64,000 nucleotides of DNA from SAR202 cluster bacterium (GTDB taxonomy: Bacteria; Chloroflexota; Dehalococcoidia; Lucifugimonadales; VGZR01). The translations under genes and the position numbers were made by a program. Position 1 is the stretch's first letter; each line of letters starts with the position of its first letter. This document shows positions 45,045 to 54,505 of this stretch, in pieces. The DNA lies in the NCBI GenBank assembly GCA_016872515.1, contig VGZR01000011.1:1-64000 (forward strand). The letters run 5' to 3'. A model generated the notes under the pieces. That model was given only the letters and a program-made list of their open reading frames with translations. It was not told where the DNA came from and made no database searches.

Positions 45045-45053
45045 ATTCTAACA
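45045..45053 (-). promoter_or_regulatory. Extended -10 promoter for the MBL gene
   Basis: The minus strand reads TGTTAGAAT, as before the threonine aldolase gene. Confidence 0.5.
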
Positions 45054-45101
45054 GGGTATGGTCTCTTCGATAGGCTCGGGACTTCATCAGGGGCAGGCTC
45101 G

Positions 45102-45190
45102 TCACCCCTACCTCTTTGGCCCCGATGCAACCGGGGCCAAAGGTCCTCCCCCCCTCAAGAGGGAGGAGGAGATCACACCCCCACCCCCAT
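45102..45190. repeat. Intergenic palindromic repeat, long form (copy 7)
   Basis: Reverse orientation. CACCCCTACCT, then the inner hairpin CTTTGGCCCCG/CGGGGCCAAAG, then TCCTCCCCCCTCAAGAGGGAGGAGG. The 314-base gap between the divergent MBL and selD genes holds this repeat, the MBL promoter and the selD ribosome site; nothing else was recognised. Confidence 0.75.
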
Positions 45191-45311
45191 TGAATCTGCA
45201 CCTCCAGTCTGGGATGAGGTCTGCTAGGTGGACAGTCGTGCGCTATCATAGTGGAACCCTTGCTGACTCGGCCTGTTGACCCATGGCGGGGCTCGCGGAA
45301 AGGAGGGCGCA

Positions 45312-46361
45312 ATGGGGGAGCCGCTGCGGCTGACGAGCCTGGCAAAGTGCGCGGGTTGAGCCGCTAAGTTCAGTCCAGAGGACCTGGCGCAGGTGCTGCG
45401 CCAGCTGCCTGAGGTGAGCGATCCGAACCTGCTGGTCGGGGTGTCCACGGGGGACGACGCCGCCGTCTATAAGCTGTCCGCGCGAGTTGCGCTGGTGCAG
45501 ACGGTGGACTTTTTCCCGCCAATCGTGGACGACCCGTACACCTACGGGGCGATCGCGGCCGCCAACGCCCTGAGCGACGTGTACGCGATGGGCGGCACTC
45601 CCCTATTGGCCTTGAACATCGTGGGGTTCCCGGTGTCGCTACCCAAAGAGGTGTTGCGGCGGATCTTGAAGGGCGGAGCAGAGAAGGCGGCGGAGGCCGG
45701 GGTGCTCATCGTGGGCGGGCATACCGTGGACGACGAGGAGCCGAAGTATGGGCTGGCGGTGACGGGACTCGTACAGCCTGGGAAGCAGGTGACGAACGCG
45801 GGGGCACGGCCGGGTGACGTGTTGGTGCTGACCAAACCCATCGGGACGGGCATCATCACGACGGCGGGCAAGGAGGGGCGTGTTCCGGCGAAAGTGCTGC
45901 GCGAGGCCATCCGCCACATGACGACGCTGAACCACGCGGCGGCAGACGCGATGGTGCGCGTTGAGGTGCACGCAGCGACGGACGTGACGGGGTTCGGGTT
46001 GCTGGGGCACCTGCGCCCGATGCTGAAGGCGAGCGGGGCAACGGCGCGGGTCACGGCGTCGGCGGTGCCGATGCTGGCGGGCGCGCGGGCACTGGCGGAA
46101 CAGGGCGTCGCACCGGGGGGGACTCGCCGGAACCTCGAGTCGCTAAACACGGCCGTACGCTGGGGGCGCGCGGTGGACGAGCACACGCGGCTGCTGCTGT
46201 GCGACGCGCAGACCTCGGGCGGGCTGCTCATCGCGGTGCCACGGCGAAAATTGAAGCGGCTGGTGGCCGAGCTGCGCGGTTCCGGTGTGGAGACGGCGGC
46301 GGTCATCGGCGAGGTCCTGACCAAGGGCGCGCTGGACAGCAAGCTGATTGCGGTGGAGTAG
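45312..46361 (+). CDS. selD: Selenide, water dikinase, selenocysteine-containing
   Basis: Makes selenophosphate from selenide and ATP for SelA. The track ORF starts at 45393 only because of an in-frame TGA. The true start is the ATG at 45312 after AGGAGG, giving MGEPLRLTSLAKCAG, then TGA (45357-45359, Sec16), then AAKFSPEDLAQVL. CAG-U-AAK is the active-site loop, which in other SelD proteins is Cys or Sec. Further motifs are STGDDAAVY, VDFFPPIVDDPYTYGAIAAANALSDVYAMGG, and GGHTVDDEEPKYGLAVTG. 349 aa, full length. A hairpin SECIS follows the UGA. SelD thus needs its own product to be made. Confidence 0.95.
45384..45404 (+). promoter_or_regulatory. Putative SECIS hairpin in selD
   Basis: A perfect 9-bp stem CTGGCGCAG/CTGCGCCAG closes on GTG. 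The loop lies 33 bases after the UGA, within the spacing known for bacterial SECIS elements, and carries a G and U at its tip as in SelB-bound hairpins. Confidence 0.65.
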
Positions 46362-46384
46362 GCGGCTCGGCAAGCGGCGACCCG

Positions 46385-47269
46385 ATGGCCTGGAGTAGCG
46401 GCGTGCATACGCTTTCCGGATTTAGTGCTGCTGTCGCCGTCACGGGCTTGCTTCTTTTCACGTCGGCTTGCTCGTTAGAGGACGTTGTCCATGGTGGAAA
46501 GACCAGTCCAGCGGCGACCGAGACTCAGGAAGAGCCTGACCTTGCGACGGAGGAAACGCCCGCACAGGCTGGAGAGCAGCAAGCAGAAGATGAGGTGCCG
46601 ACAGTAACCCCAACGCCGACGGCGCTGAACCGCATTGCAAGGCGAAGCCTCTCGGCAACGCCGGAACCGACTGCGGAGATGGATGCGGCGCCAAGCGCAA
46701 CCCTTACGGCCACGCCAGAGCCGACGCAGGCCACCCCGACACCGACGGTCTTGACCCAAGAAACAACCCCGACGGCAACGCCTGCACCGACCGTGGAGTC
46801 GGATGTGGTACCAAGCCCCGCCGCCATAGCTACCCCGGAGCCACCACAGGCCACTCCGACGCCATTACCCACGTCCACGCCTGCGCCCGAGCCAACACCC
46901 ACCCCGACGGCTGTTGCAACGTCGGCTGGCGTCCGCATGGCCTGCGTGTTTTACGACGGCCTGGTGCCCAGCAAAGAGTCCGACTAGTACGTGCAGATCG
47001 TGAACGACGGCGAGACAGCCGTGGACATGACCGGTTGGCGGCTCGTGGATGTCGCCGATGGCTCGCCGGAGTTCACATTCCCGTCTCTGCTGTTGGCGCC
47101 CGACCAGGCGGTACGGGTGTACACGAACGAGATCCACCCGGAGTGGGGTGGGTTGAGCTTCGGACGCGGAAGTTCCATCTGAAACAACTCGGAGCCGGAT
47201 ACGGCGGGGCTGTACAATCCGCAGAGTGTTCTGGTGTCGTCGGCGAGTTATCCGCCGGGATGCGGTTAG
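46385..47269 (+). pseudogene. Lamin-tail-domain lipoprotein with two in-frame stops
   Basis: An ATG at 46385 opens a hydrophobic signal with lipobox VAVTGLLLFTSACS. A long Thr/Pro/Ala-rich linker with TPTP repeats follows, then VRMACVFYDGLVPSKESD and TAG (46985-46987). The frame continues unshifted as YVQIVNDGETAVDMTGWRL, the start of a lamin-tail domain, to TGA at 47180-47182 where the domain expects Trp, then NNSEPDTAGLYN to TAG at 47269. One base change per stop (GAG to TAG, TGG to TGA) explains both. A secreted linker protein may still be made, but its folded domain would be lost. Confidence 0.75.
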
Positions 47270-47328
47270 CCGCTACACCGTCAAAGACCCATCTGCTATC
47301 GTAGCTACGTGTCGTCGAAGGAGTGTTC

Positions 47329-48984
47329 ATGCTGGCGAAAGACAGGATCGCCGAAGCGATAAGGCAGTCGCTGGATGCGGCGGTGAAGGCAGGGGAGCTG
47401 CCGCAGGCGGAGGCGGGCCACGTGTTGGTGGAGCGTCCGCAGAAGGCAGAGCACGGGGACTTCGCGTGCAGCCTGCCTATGAAGCTGGCGCGCACGATGC
47501 GGATGAGTCCGATGGCCATCGCGCAGAAGCTGGCGGCGCACATCGAGACGTCGGAGATGGTGGAGAAAGTCTCGACCGCGCCGCCCGGCTTCCTCAACTT
47601 CTCACTGCGGCCGGAGTGGCTGGCGGCGCAGGTCGAGGAGGTGCTTCGGGCCGGAGAGACGTTCGGGAACGTCTCCATCGGCGCGGGGAAGCGGGCTCAG
47701 GTCGAGTTCGTCAGCGTGAACCCGACGGGGCCGCTGCACGTGGGCCACGCGCGGGGGGCGGTCATCGGCAGCGCGCTGGCGGACGTGCTCCAGGCGGCAG
47801 GTTACGGTGTGCAGCGGGAGTACTACATCAACGATGCCGGGGCACAGATGGAAAGGTTCGCCCGCAGCCTGTACGCCCGTTACTCAGGCAGGCCGGTGCC
47901 CGAGGATGGGTACAAGGGCGAGTACATGCTGGCGCTGGCCGAGGAGGTGCGCCACGAGTGCGGCGACCGGTTCGAGGGGATGGCCGAAGAGGGAGCGGTC
48001 AAAGAGCTATGTGATATCGGGCTGGAGAAGATGCTGGCGGCCATCCGGCAGGACCTGGAGACCCTGCGCATCCACATGGATTCGTGGTTCAGCGAGCGCA
48101 GCCTATTCACCAACGGGCAGTACGAGAGGGCGTTGGGCATCTTGGACGAGAAGGGGCTGTTGGCGGAACGGGAGGGCGCAAAGTGGTTCGCCTCCACCAC
48201 ACTCGGCGAAGACAAGGACAATGTGGTTGAGCGCAGCACGGGAGCGCCGACCTACTTCGGGTCAGACATCGCGTACCACTACAACAAGTTCACGGAGCGC
48301 AGGTTCGACCTGGTCGTGGATGTGTGGGGTGCCGACCACCAGGGCCACGTGGCGCGGACGAAGGCGGTGGTCGGCGCGCTTGGCGTACCCACCGAGCGGT
48401 TCGAGATACTCATCGTGCAGATCGTGACGTTCAAGCGCGGGCAGGAGGTGGTGAAGCTCTCGAAGCGCAGCGGGGAGCTGGTGACGCTGCGGGAGTTGGC
48501 AGAGGAGGTGGGTGCGGACGCGTGCCGGTTCCTGTTCCTGTCACGGTCGGCGGAGGCGCAGCTCGAGTTCGATATGGAGCTGGCGAAGCAGCAGTCGGCG
48601 GACAATCCGGTGTACTATGTGCAGTACGCGCACGCGCGCATCTCCAGTATCCTCGCGCTGGCCCGCGAGCGCGGCATCGCGTACGCGGACGGCGACGTGT
48701 CGCTGCTGACGCATGAGGCGGAGCTGGCGCTCATCCGGAAGATCCTGGAGTTGCCAGAGTTGGTGGAGGTGATGGCGAAGAAGCTGGAGCCGCACCACCT
48801 CCCTCACTACGCGATGGCGCTGGCGACGGCGTTCCACTGGTTCTACCAGCAGTGCCGGGTTGTGTCGAGCGCGCCGGAGGACATGCCGCTGACGAAGGCC
48901 CGGCTGAAGCTGGTGGAAGGGTCGCGCATCGCGCTGGCGCGGTCGCTGGGCCTGATGGGGATGACGGCGCCGGAGAAGATGTAG
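47329..48984 (+). CDS. argS: Arginyl-tRNA synthetase
   Basis: Charges tRNA-Arg. The 551-aa class I synthetase has the N-terminal Arg-tRNA synthetase domain, the HIGH-type motif in VNPTGPLHVGHARGAVIG near residue 127, DVWGADHQGHVAR, and the KMSKS-type loop KLSKRSGELVTLREL. A DALR anticodon-binding domain ends the protein. The ATG at 47329 has GGAG five bases upstream; the track GTG six bases before it does not. A strong terminator follows. Confidence 0.96.
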   Translation: MLAKDRIAEAIRQSLDAAVKAGELPQAEAGHVLVERPQKAEHGDFACSLPMKLARTMRMSPMAIAQKLAAHIETSEMVEKVSTAPPGFLNFSLRPEWLAAQVEEVLRAGETFGNVSIGAGKRAQVEFVSVNPTGPLHVGHARGAVIGSALADVLQAAGYGVQREYYINDAGAQMERFARSLYARYSGRPVPEDGYKGEYMLALAEEVRHECGDRFEGMAEEGAVKELCDIGLEKMLAAIRQDLETLRIHMDSWFSERSLFTNGQYERALGILDEKGLLAEREGAKWFASTTLGEDKDNVVERSTGAPTYFGSDIAYHYNKFTERRFDLVVDVWGADHQGHVARTKAVVGALGVPTERFEILIVQIVTFKRGQEVVKLSKRSGELVTLRELAEEVGADACRFLFLSRSAEAQLEFDMELAKQQSADNPVYYVQYAHARISSILALARERGIAYADGDVSLLTHEAELALIRKILELPELVEVMAKKLEPHHLPHYAMALATAFHWFYQQCRVVSSAPEDMPLTKARLKLVEGSRIALARSLGLMGMTAPEKM

Positions 48985-49004
48985 CAGGCGTAGCTTTATC
49001 GAGC

Positions 49005-49046
49005 CAAACACAAGGGCCCCGGCGGATGCCGGGGCCCTTGTGTTTG
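49005..49046. terminator. Bidirectional rho-independent terminator
   Basis: A perfect 19-bp stem CAAACACAAGGGCCCCGGC and its complement close on GGAT. The flanks give a T-rich end on both strands. It separates argS (+) from the convergent surface-protein gene (-). Confidence 0.9.
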
Positions 49047-49075
49047 CACCTAATCGCGCCGCTTTGCGAGAAATA

Positions 49076-52000
49076 CTACGGCTGGTAGGCGGCGACGGAG
49101 CGGATGACGCCGTCCAGGTCCACGTAGTTGAGGAGGAACTGGTACAGGCGCACCCTTCCCAGGCTGCCACCAGTGGGCGGGATGACGGTGACGTCCATAA
49201 CACCGTTGCTGCCTATGCCTACGGAAGTGACAGACGACGGCGGAAGGGTCGTAGCGGTCATGGGGCCGGTGCCCGTGCTCCTGTAGGCAACGACTCTGAA
49301 GAGGGTCACGGTGATGGGGGCGCCGTCCAAGGTCGTTTGGATGAGGTAGCGTTCATCGGCCCGGATCTGGAAGATGTCCGCGCGGAAGCCTTCCGGCATG
49401 TCCGCATCGAGGTCTTTCACTTCGAAGGGGAGATCGTCGGCCTTGGTTTCCAGGATGTCAACGCTGGCCTGCGAGGCGCGGTTGGAGACCTTGGCGTCGA
49501 GGCTGGTGTCCAGCTTGCGTTCGATGACGTCGGCCTTGCCCTCCAGCCAATCGGCCTTGCCTTCGAGCCTGGCGACGGCGGTGTCGATCTCGGCCGTCTG
49601 CGTGTCAACCTGGCTCTGGGTTGTGTCCAACTCGACGAACACGTCGAAGAAACTGTCGGCCAAGCCGGCCAGGGCCAGGTCTTGCCGCAGGTTCACTTCA
49701 GTGAAGACGTCGAGGAAGCTGTCTATGGCGGCGTCCAGCTCGCTGGTCTCGCGGGCCAGGTCGCTCTGGAGGCTTAGATGCGCCGCATCCTGCCGCACGC
49801 TCACCTCGGTGAAGATGTCGAAGAAGGAGTCCACGCTGGCCTGCAGCGCATCCACGCTGCCCTGGCTAGCCCGGCTGGACAAGGCGACGTCCAAGCGCCC
49901 GTCTTTGTCGAGGTCGGCCGGGTTCAGGTTCCCGATGCGCCCGTCGAGGGCGTCCAGCTCGACGAACACGTCGAAGAAGGAGTCCACGACGAACTGCGGG
50001 TAGGTCGTGCCGGGCGGCAGCGTGGAGAGCTCCGTGAAGATGTCGAAGAACGAGTCAACGCTGGTGCGGAGGCTGTCGAGGCTGGCCTGGCTGGCACGAG
50101 TGGAGACGCAGGCGTCGAGTTTGCCGTCGAGCTTGGCCTCCATGACGTCGGCCTTGCCCTCCAGAACATTGACTGCGGCAAGGAGCGTGTCCACACTGCC
50201 CTGCGAAGCGCGGGAGGAGACCTTCGCGTCGAGGTTGGTATCGAGCTTGAGTTCGATGACGTCGGCCTTACCCTCCAGGCGGTCGGCTTTGCCTTCGAGC
50301 CTGGCGACGGCCTGGTCGATGGCATCAACACTGGCCTGGGTGGCGCGGGACGAGACCTTGGCGTCGAGGTTCAGGTCAAGTTTGGCCTCCAGCCGGCCCA
50401 CGCGGTCGAGGATAGTGTCCGTGTTCCGGCCCGCTCCGTCGTTGTCGATGATGGTGGCGACGCCCTGCCCATCGGAGACGGAGGCGTTCATGGCGTTGTT
50501 GAGGTTGACGGTGAAGACCTCGTCGGACTCGTCGGTGAGGTCGCCGTTGACGATGACCGTGATGTTCTTGGTGGTGTTGCCCGGGGCGAAGGTGAGGGTG
50601 CCGGAGTTGGACGTGTAGTCCAACCCAGCCATGGCGGTGCCGTCGGATGTAGAGAGGTCCACAGTGACGACGGACTGGCTGGGGCTGCTCAATGTCACCG
50701 TGAACCTGGCGCTGCTCTCTGTCCCGGCGTTGCCCTCGGTGACCCTGGCGTCGCTGCTGATGCTGACGGTGGGCGGCTTACTATTGTCTATCTCACCGAA
50801 ACCGACGTCGCGGCTGTGGATAGGGCGTCGAACTCGTCGGCGACCTGCAGGCGGATGACAACTGTGCTCTCGCTCGTGCTGAAGGTCACCAGGGGCGTCG
50901 CGCCCACCGCGTCGTTGTAGATGCCGTCGTTGTCCAGGTCCCAGGCGTAGGTCACGATGGAGTCGCCACAGCTCGCGTGCGGGTCAGAGGAGGCGCTGCC
51001 GTCGAGCGTAATCGCTGCCCCTGCCGTCGCGGTGTACGGCCCGCCGGGGTTCGCCACCGGCGGCCTGTTGCCCTGATTGACGTTGACCACCTTCGTGGCG
51101 GTGTCCGTCTTGGCCGGTACGTTGTTGTCCGTGACCCTAAGGGCCACGGTAAAGGTGCCGAAACTGGTATAGGGGTGGATGACGGTCACGCCCTGGGCAT
51201 CAACGGAGAAGACGCCGCCGCTGTAGTCGCAATCCCACTCGTACTTGACGATGGTGCGCGCCGGCTCTAGGTGGAACGAGCTGCTGCCGTCGAAGGCGAT
51301 GCTCCGGTTGCAGCTTGCCGGGTTGGGGTTGGCGGAGAAGCTGGCCACAGGCGGAGCGCCTGCGATGACGTCCACGACGACATCAGGGGAGGAACCCCGG
51401 TTGCCGGCCGGGTCGTACGCTTCCGCGCGAAGCCGGATGGAGCCGCCCGCACTGCCCGTGGGCACAGTCACCTGGAAGTTGTAGGGGGAGGAAACATCGG
51501 TGAACGTCTGGACCTGGGCGCCGGGGCCTGCGGCCAAGAAATCAACCCTCGTTACCGCTACGTCGTCGGTGGCCTGGACCTCGACGTCAACGGTGGTGCC
51601 CTCGACCACCGTGTCGCCGTTCTGGGGGTTGACGATGGTCACCGTGGGCGGGTCGTCAACCTTTGCAAGCTTCATCTGCAGCTGCGCCTTCGGCCCCGCG
51701 AAGGTGGTTAAGCCGGTGGGACACCAGGTGGCTCTGACGTCATATGTACCCGCAGGGCAAGGGGTAAATGACCACCCGCTCCCGCCGGTGGTCATCTGGA
51801 AGATAGTTGGGCTGCCGCCCGTATCGAGGACCTTCGGCGTTCCGCCACCGACAGGCGTGAAGATGAACCGGGGTTGGACGGGAAAAGTCGAGTCGAAGGT
51901 GCCGCCGTTGGCGTGGGGCTTGGTGACGATCACCGAGCCTGTCGATGGCGCCGCGGGCGACAGTTCAACTTTCACGTTCCACTGGCTGGCGCTGGCGTCG

Positions 52001-52838
52001 GTGAACGTAACCGTGATGGGCGTGATGCTCGTCAGCGAAAGGGACACAATCTCGACGGCGACGCTATCTACTGATGGGAGCGGCTCCGGGAAGCTCATCG
52101 GCCCGAAGCGGTGGACGATGGCGTCGGTGGTGCCTAGGTTGAACGGGGGTGTCGGAGTCCCGCGGATCGAGATGACCCCTGTGAAGGGCTGGGAGCCGGG
52201 CGCGAAGAAGTCCGCCGGGATGGGGTCGTTGCCGAAGTCGAACAGGCCGCCAGTGGTCTGCCAGTAGTCGTCGCCGGGGGGATGTCGCCGTTCACGGACA
52301 CGGAGCCGCCGAAGAGGTCGTCAGCGGCGCCGTCGGAGGCGGTCAGCTTGGCCTGCTGGATCCACGTCGTCCCGCTGCGGACGAACACATATGCCGAGCC
52401 GGCGCTGCTACCGACACCACCAAGAGGATCACCATGTCTACTGACGAGAGCGGTACCGCCATCCAAGGACACGGAGTAGCCAAAGAGGGTATGGGCGGAG
52501 CCGTCGGGGGCTGTTAGCTTGGCCTGCTGTGTCCAGTTCCCGCTGCCATCCCGCACGAATACGTAGGCGGAGCCCTAATTGTTGTTGAAGCCGATCTCGT
52601 CGAACCAGGCGCCGACGATGGCGGTGTCGCCGTCCACGGCGACGGAGACGCCGAACCGGTCGTCGGCCGCGCCATCGGCGGCGGCGAACTTGGCCTGCTG
52701 GGTGGCGGAGCTCCAGTTGCCCGCCTGCGCCACCGACGCCCCTGCGAGCGCGGTGGCGGCGGCGGCCATGGCCGCGATGAGCAGGATGAGCGGGGAGCGT
52801 CGAAGAGTCCTGGGGCCGAGAGCACCCGACGTACGCAT
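49076..52838 (-). pseudogene. Giant secreted adhesin-like protein, disrupted
   Basis: An ATG at 52838 (GGGAGG upstream) starts a signal peptide ending ALAGASVAQA. FG-GAP-like repeats follow (VAVDGDTAIVGAW, GSAYVFVRDGSG, QQAKLTA.DGAA). TAG at 52575-52577 interrupts (Gln expected), then a shift occurs at the G-run 52276-52281. The next frame has PPVASFSANPNPA PKD-like domains. A shift near 50790 leads to a Calx-beta domain (PPTVSISSD), several KADVIE.KLD / SRASQ.SVD coiled-coil-like repeats, and a C-terminal beta domain. About 1250 codons in total. Each piece reads well in its own frame, so decay or assembly error is recent. Confidence 0.75.
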
Positions 52839-53038
52839 AGCTGCCTCCCTCGCACACGGTGGCCGGACCTGGCCAGTAAGGGTGTCGTCGTTCAGTTTTC
52901 GGGACACGTCTACCGCGCTTCGCGCAAACGAAGCGCACACAGCCGACACGATACGCCACCAGCTATCGAAAAGCCAATACGCGAAGGCCACGGAGGCGTC
53001 TAGCGACGTGCAGACGCCTGACATGGATCCTTCGCTGC

Positions 53039-53170
53039 TTAGGTCGCCGAGGTCTCGGCCTGCTTGACGCGGACCTAGTAGCGTGGCCACTCCTCGAAGG
53101 CGAAGATGGCCCGCCAGACACGCTCGGATGCCTCCGCCATAGTCACGGACTCCTGGTACTTCGCTATGGC
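53039..53170 (-). pseudogene. SRPBCC (polyketide-cyclase-like) N-terminal remnant
   Basis: The minus strand reads VTMAEASERVWRAIFAFEEWPRY, the first strand, helix and helix-turn of a START/SRPBCC domain. It is cut by TAG at 53075-53077, then VRVKQAE and TAA at 53039. The expected start codon reads ATA rather than ATG. The rest of the domain is absent. It lies just downstream of the gamma-carbonic-anhydrase gene. The gap from 52839 to 53038 shows nothing else. Confidence 0.5.
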
Positions 53171-53180
53171 GACCTTTTGC

Positions 53181-53699
53181 CTACCTGGACTCGAGACCTT
53201 CCCGCTTGTACGTGGCGGTGTTGCGGATGTAGATGTCGCGGTAGGTCTTGATGCGGGCCAGGTCGTCGTCGGTCAGGGGGCGGCGCACCCTAGCGGGGAC
53301 GCCGACGGCGACGGAGCGCGGGGGGATCTCCATGCCGTCCACCACCATGGCGCCCGCGCCGATGAGGCTTTCGGCGCCGATGACGACGCCGTCGTTGACG
53401 ACACATCCGTTGCCCAACAAGGTACCGCTGCCGACGGTCTTGGCGTGGCAGAGGACGCGGTGGCCGATGACGACGTCGTCGCCGATGGCGACGTCGGCGT
53501 CGCCGTGGACGACGGAGTTGTCCTGGATACAAGTGCGCTTGCCGATGACGATGCTGCCGGAGTCGGCGCGGACGACGGCGCCGGGCCACACGCTGGATCC
53601 CTCGCCGATCTCGACGTCGCCGACGACGTAGGCGGCCTCGCTGATGAAGGCCGTGTGGTGGATGCGCGGGGTCTTGCCGTTCAGGGTGCGTATCGCCAT
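53181..53699 (-). CDS. Gamma-carbonic-anhydrase-like left-handed beta-helix protein
   Basis: A 172-aa trimeric left-handed beta-helix protein of the YrdA/PaaY/CaiE family. Hexapeptide repeats run through IGEGSSVWPGAVVRADSG. The three metal His positions are in DNSVVHGD and VVIGHRVLCHAKTVG, so metal binding is likely. The start at 53699 (MAIRTLNGK) follows GGAGCGAGG. Activity may be carbonic anhydrase, acetyltransferase-like, or none. Confidence 0.9.
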   Translation of the reverse strand: MAIRTLNGKTPRIHHTAFISEAAYVVGDVEIGEGSSVWPGAVVRADSGSIVIGKRTCIQDNSVVHGDADVAIGDDVVIGHRVLCHAKTVGSGTLLGNGCVVNDGVVIGAESLIGAGAMVVDGMEIPPRSVAVGVPARVRRPLTDDDLARIKTYRDIYIRNTATYKREGLESR

Positions 53700-53736
53700 G
53701 GTGCCTCGCTCCGTCCGTGTGTTTCCAACCGGCCCT

Positions 53737-53742
53737 ATTATA
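53737..53742 (-). promoter_or_regulatory. -10 box (TATAAT) for the beta-helix gene
   Basis: The minus strand reads CCTATAATAGG, a consensus -10, 38 bases before the start. No extended TG and no clear -35. Confidence 0.5.
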
Positions 53743-53902
53743 GGATGAACGCAGGGCTCGCCCTGCACCCGTAGCTATCGCCGAGAAGCCTGTATCTTGG
53801 AGTGCCCGACGTTCCCAAGCAGCGTACCTTGGGGGGTGAGGCGGCAAGGCCATGAACCGCCTCTGCCGGTGCTACGTAGTACGGTTATGCTATCCTCTGA
53901 AC

Positions 53903-54505
53903 GTGATAGAGGGTGCCGAACAGCGAGGTGATGCCGTTAAGCTGCGGGCCTTGGGGCTGGCGGCCCTTGTGCTGGGGGCGGTCTGCCTGCTGGCGGCCGC
54001 GTGCTCGAACACGCCCCAGGCGACGCCCACCGCGATGCCGTCGCCGACGGCGACTCCTCTGACCCAGCCGACGCCCACGCGGCAGCCAACCGCGACGCCC
54101 AGCCCGGAGCCGACGGCCACGCCTACCTCCAAGCCGCCGGATGCGCTGTTCGACTACACCTATGCCGTGAGCCTGCTTCAGGCGGGGGAGTACAAGGAGG
54201 CCATCAACCAGTTCGGCCTGGTCATCCGGCTCCAGCCGGACTTCGCCCAGGCCTACCAGGGCCGCGCGATGGCCTACTACAACGAGGGCCTCGTGGACCT
54301 CGCCCTGGAAGACCTGGACAAGGCCGTCGAGTTGAACCCCAACTTCGCCGACGCCTACCGCAACCGTGGCGTGCTGCTGGGCAACGAGGACAAGCGGGCG
54401 AGGGCTATCGAGGACCTGGAGAAGGCGCTGGAGCTGTACCAGGCGCAGGAGAAGCCCGACCAGGCCGCGGAGACGGAACGCATCCTGTCAGGCCTGCGCC
54501 GCTGA
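53903..54505 (+). CDS. TPR-repeat lipoprotein
   Basis: A secreted lipoprotein with signal LRALGLAALVLGAVCLLAAAC and a lipobox Cys near residue 34 from the GTG at 53903; the exact start is uncertain. A 40-residue Thr/Pro linker follows. Then come three tetratricopeptide repeats (YTYAVSLLQAGEYKEAINQF, AYQGRAMAYYNEGLVDLALEDL, AYRNRGVLLGNEDKRARAIEDL). A protein-protein scaffold on the cell surface; partner unknown. The linker type is shared with the two decayed lipoproteins. Confidence 0.8.
   Translation: MIEGAEQRGDAVKLRALGLAALVLGAVCLLAAACSNTPQATPTAMPSPTATPLTQPTPTRQPTATPSPEPTATPTSKPPDALFDYTYAVSLLQAGEYKEAINQFGLVIRLQPDFAQAYQGRAMAYYNEGLVDLALEDLDKAVELNPNFADAYRNRGVLLGNEDKRARAIEDLEKALELYQAQEKPDQAAETERILSGLRR

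Noticed and set aside
46600-46920. Thr/Pro codon repeats in the lipoprotein linkers as a CRISPR or tandem DNA array
   Set aside because: The periodicity is short and irregular, follows the coding frame and encodes TPTP linkers; there are no spacers.
47180-47182. UGA in the lamin-tail lipoprotein as selenocysteine
   Set aside because: It falls on the domain's conserved Trp and no SECIS-like hairpin follows.
53899-54140. Frameshift in the TPR lipoprotein start region
   Set aside because: A single open frame from GTG 53903 contains signal, lipobox, linker and TPRs; only the exact start codon is unclear.
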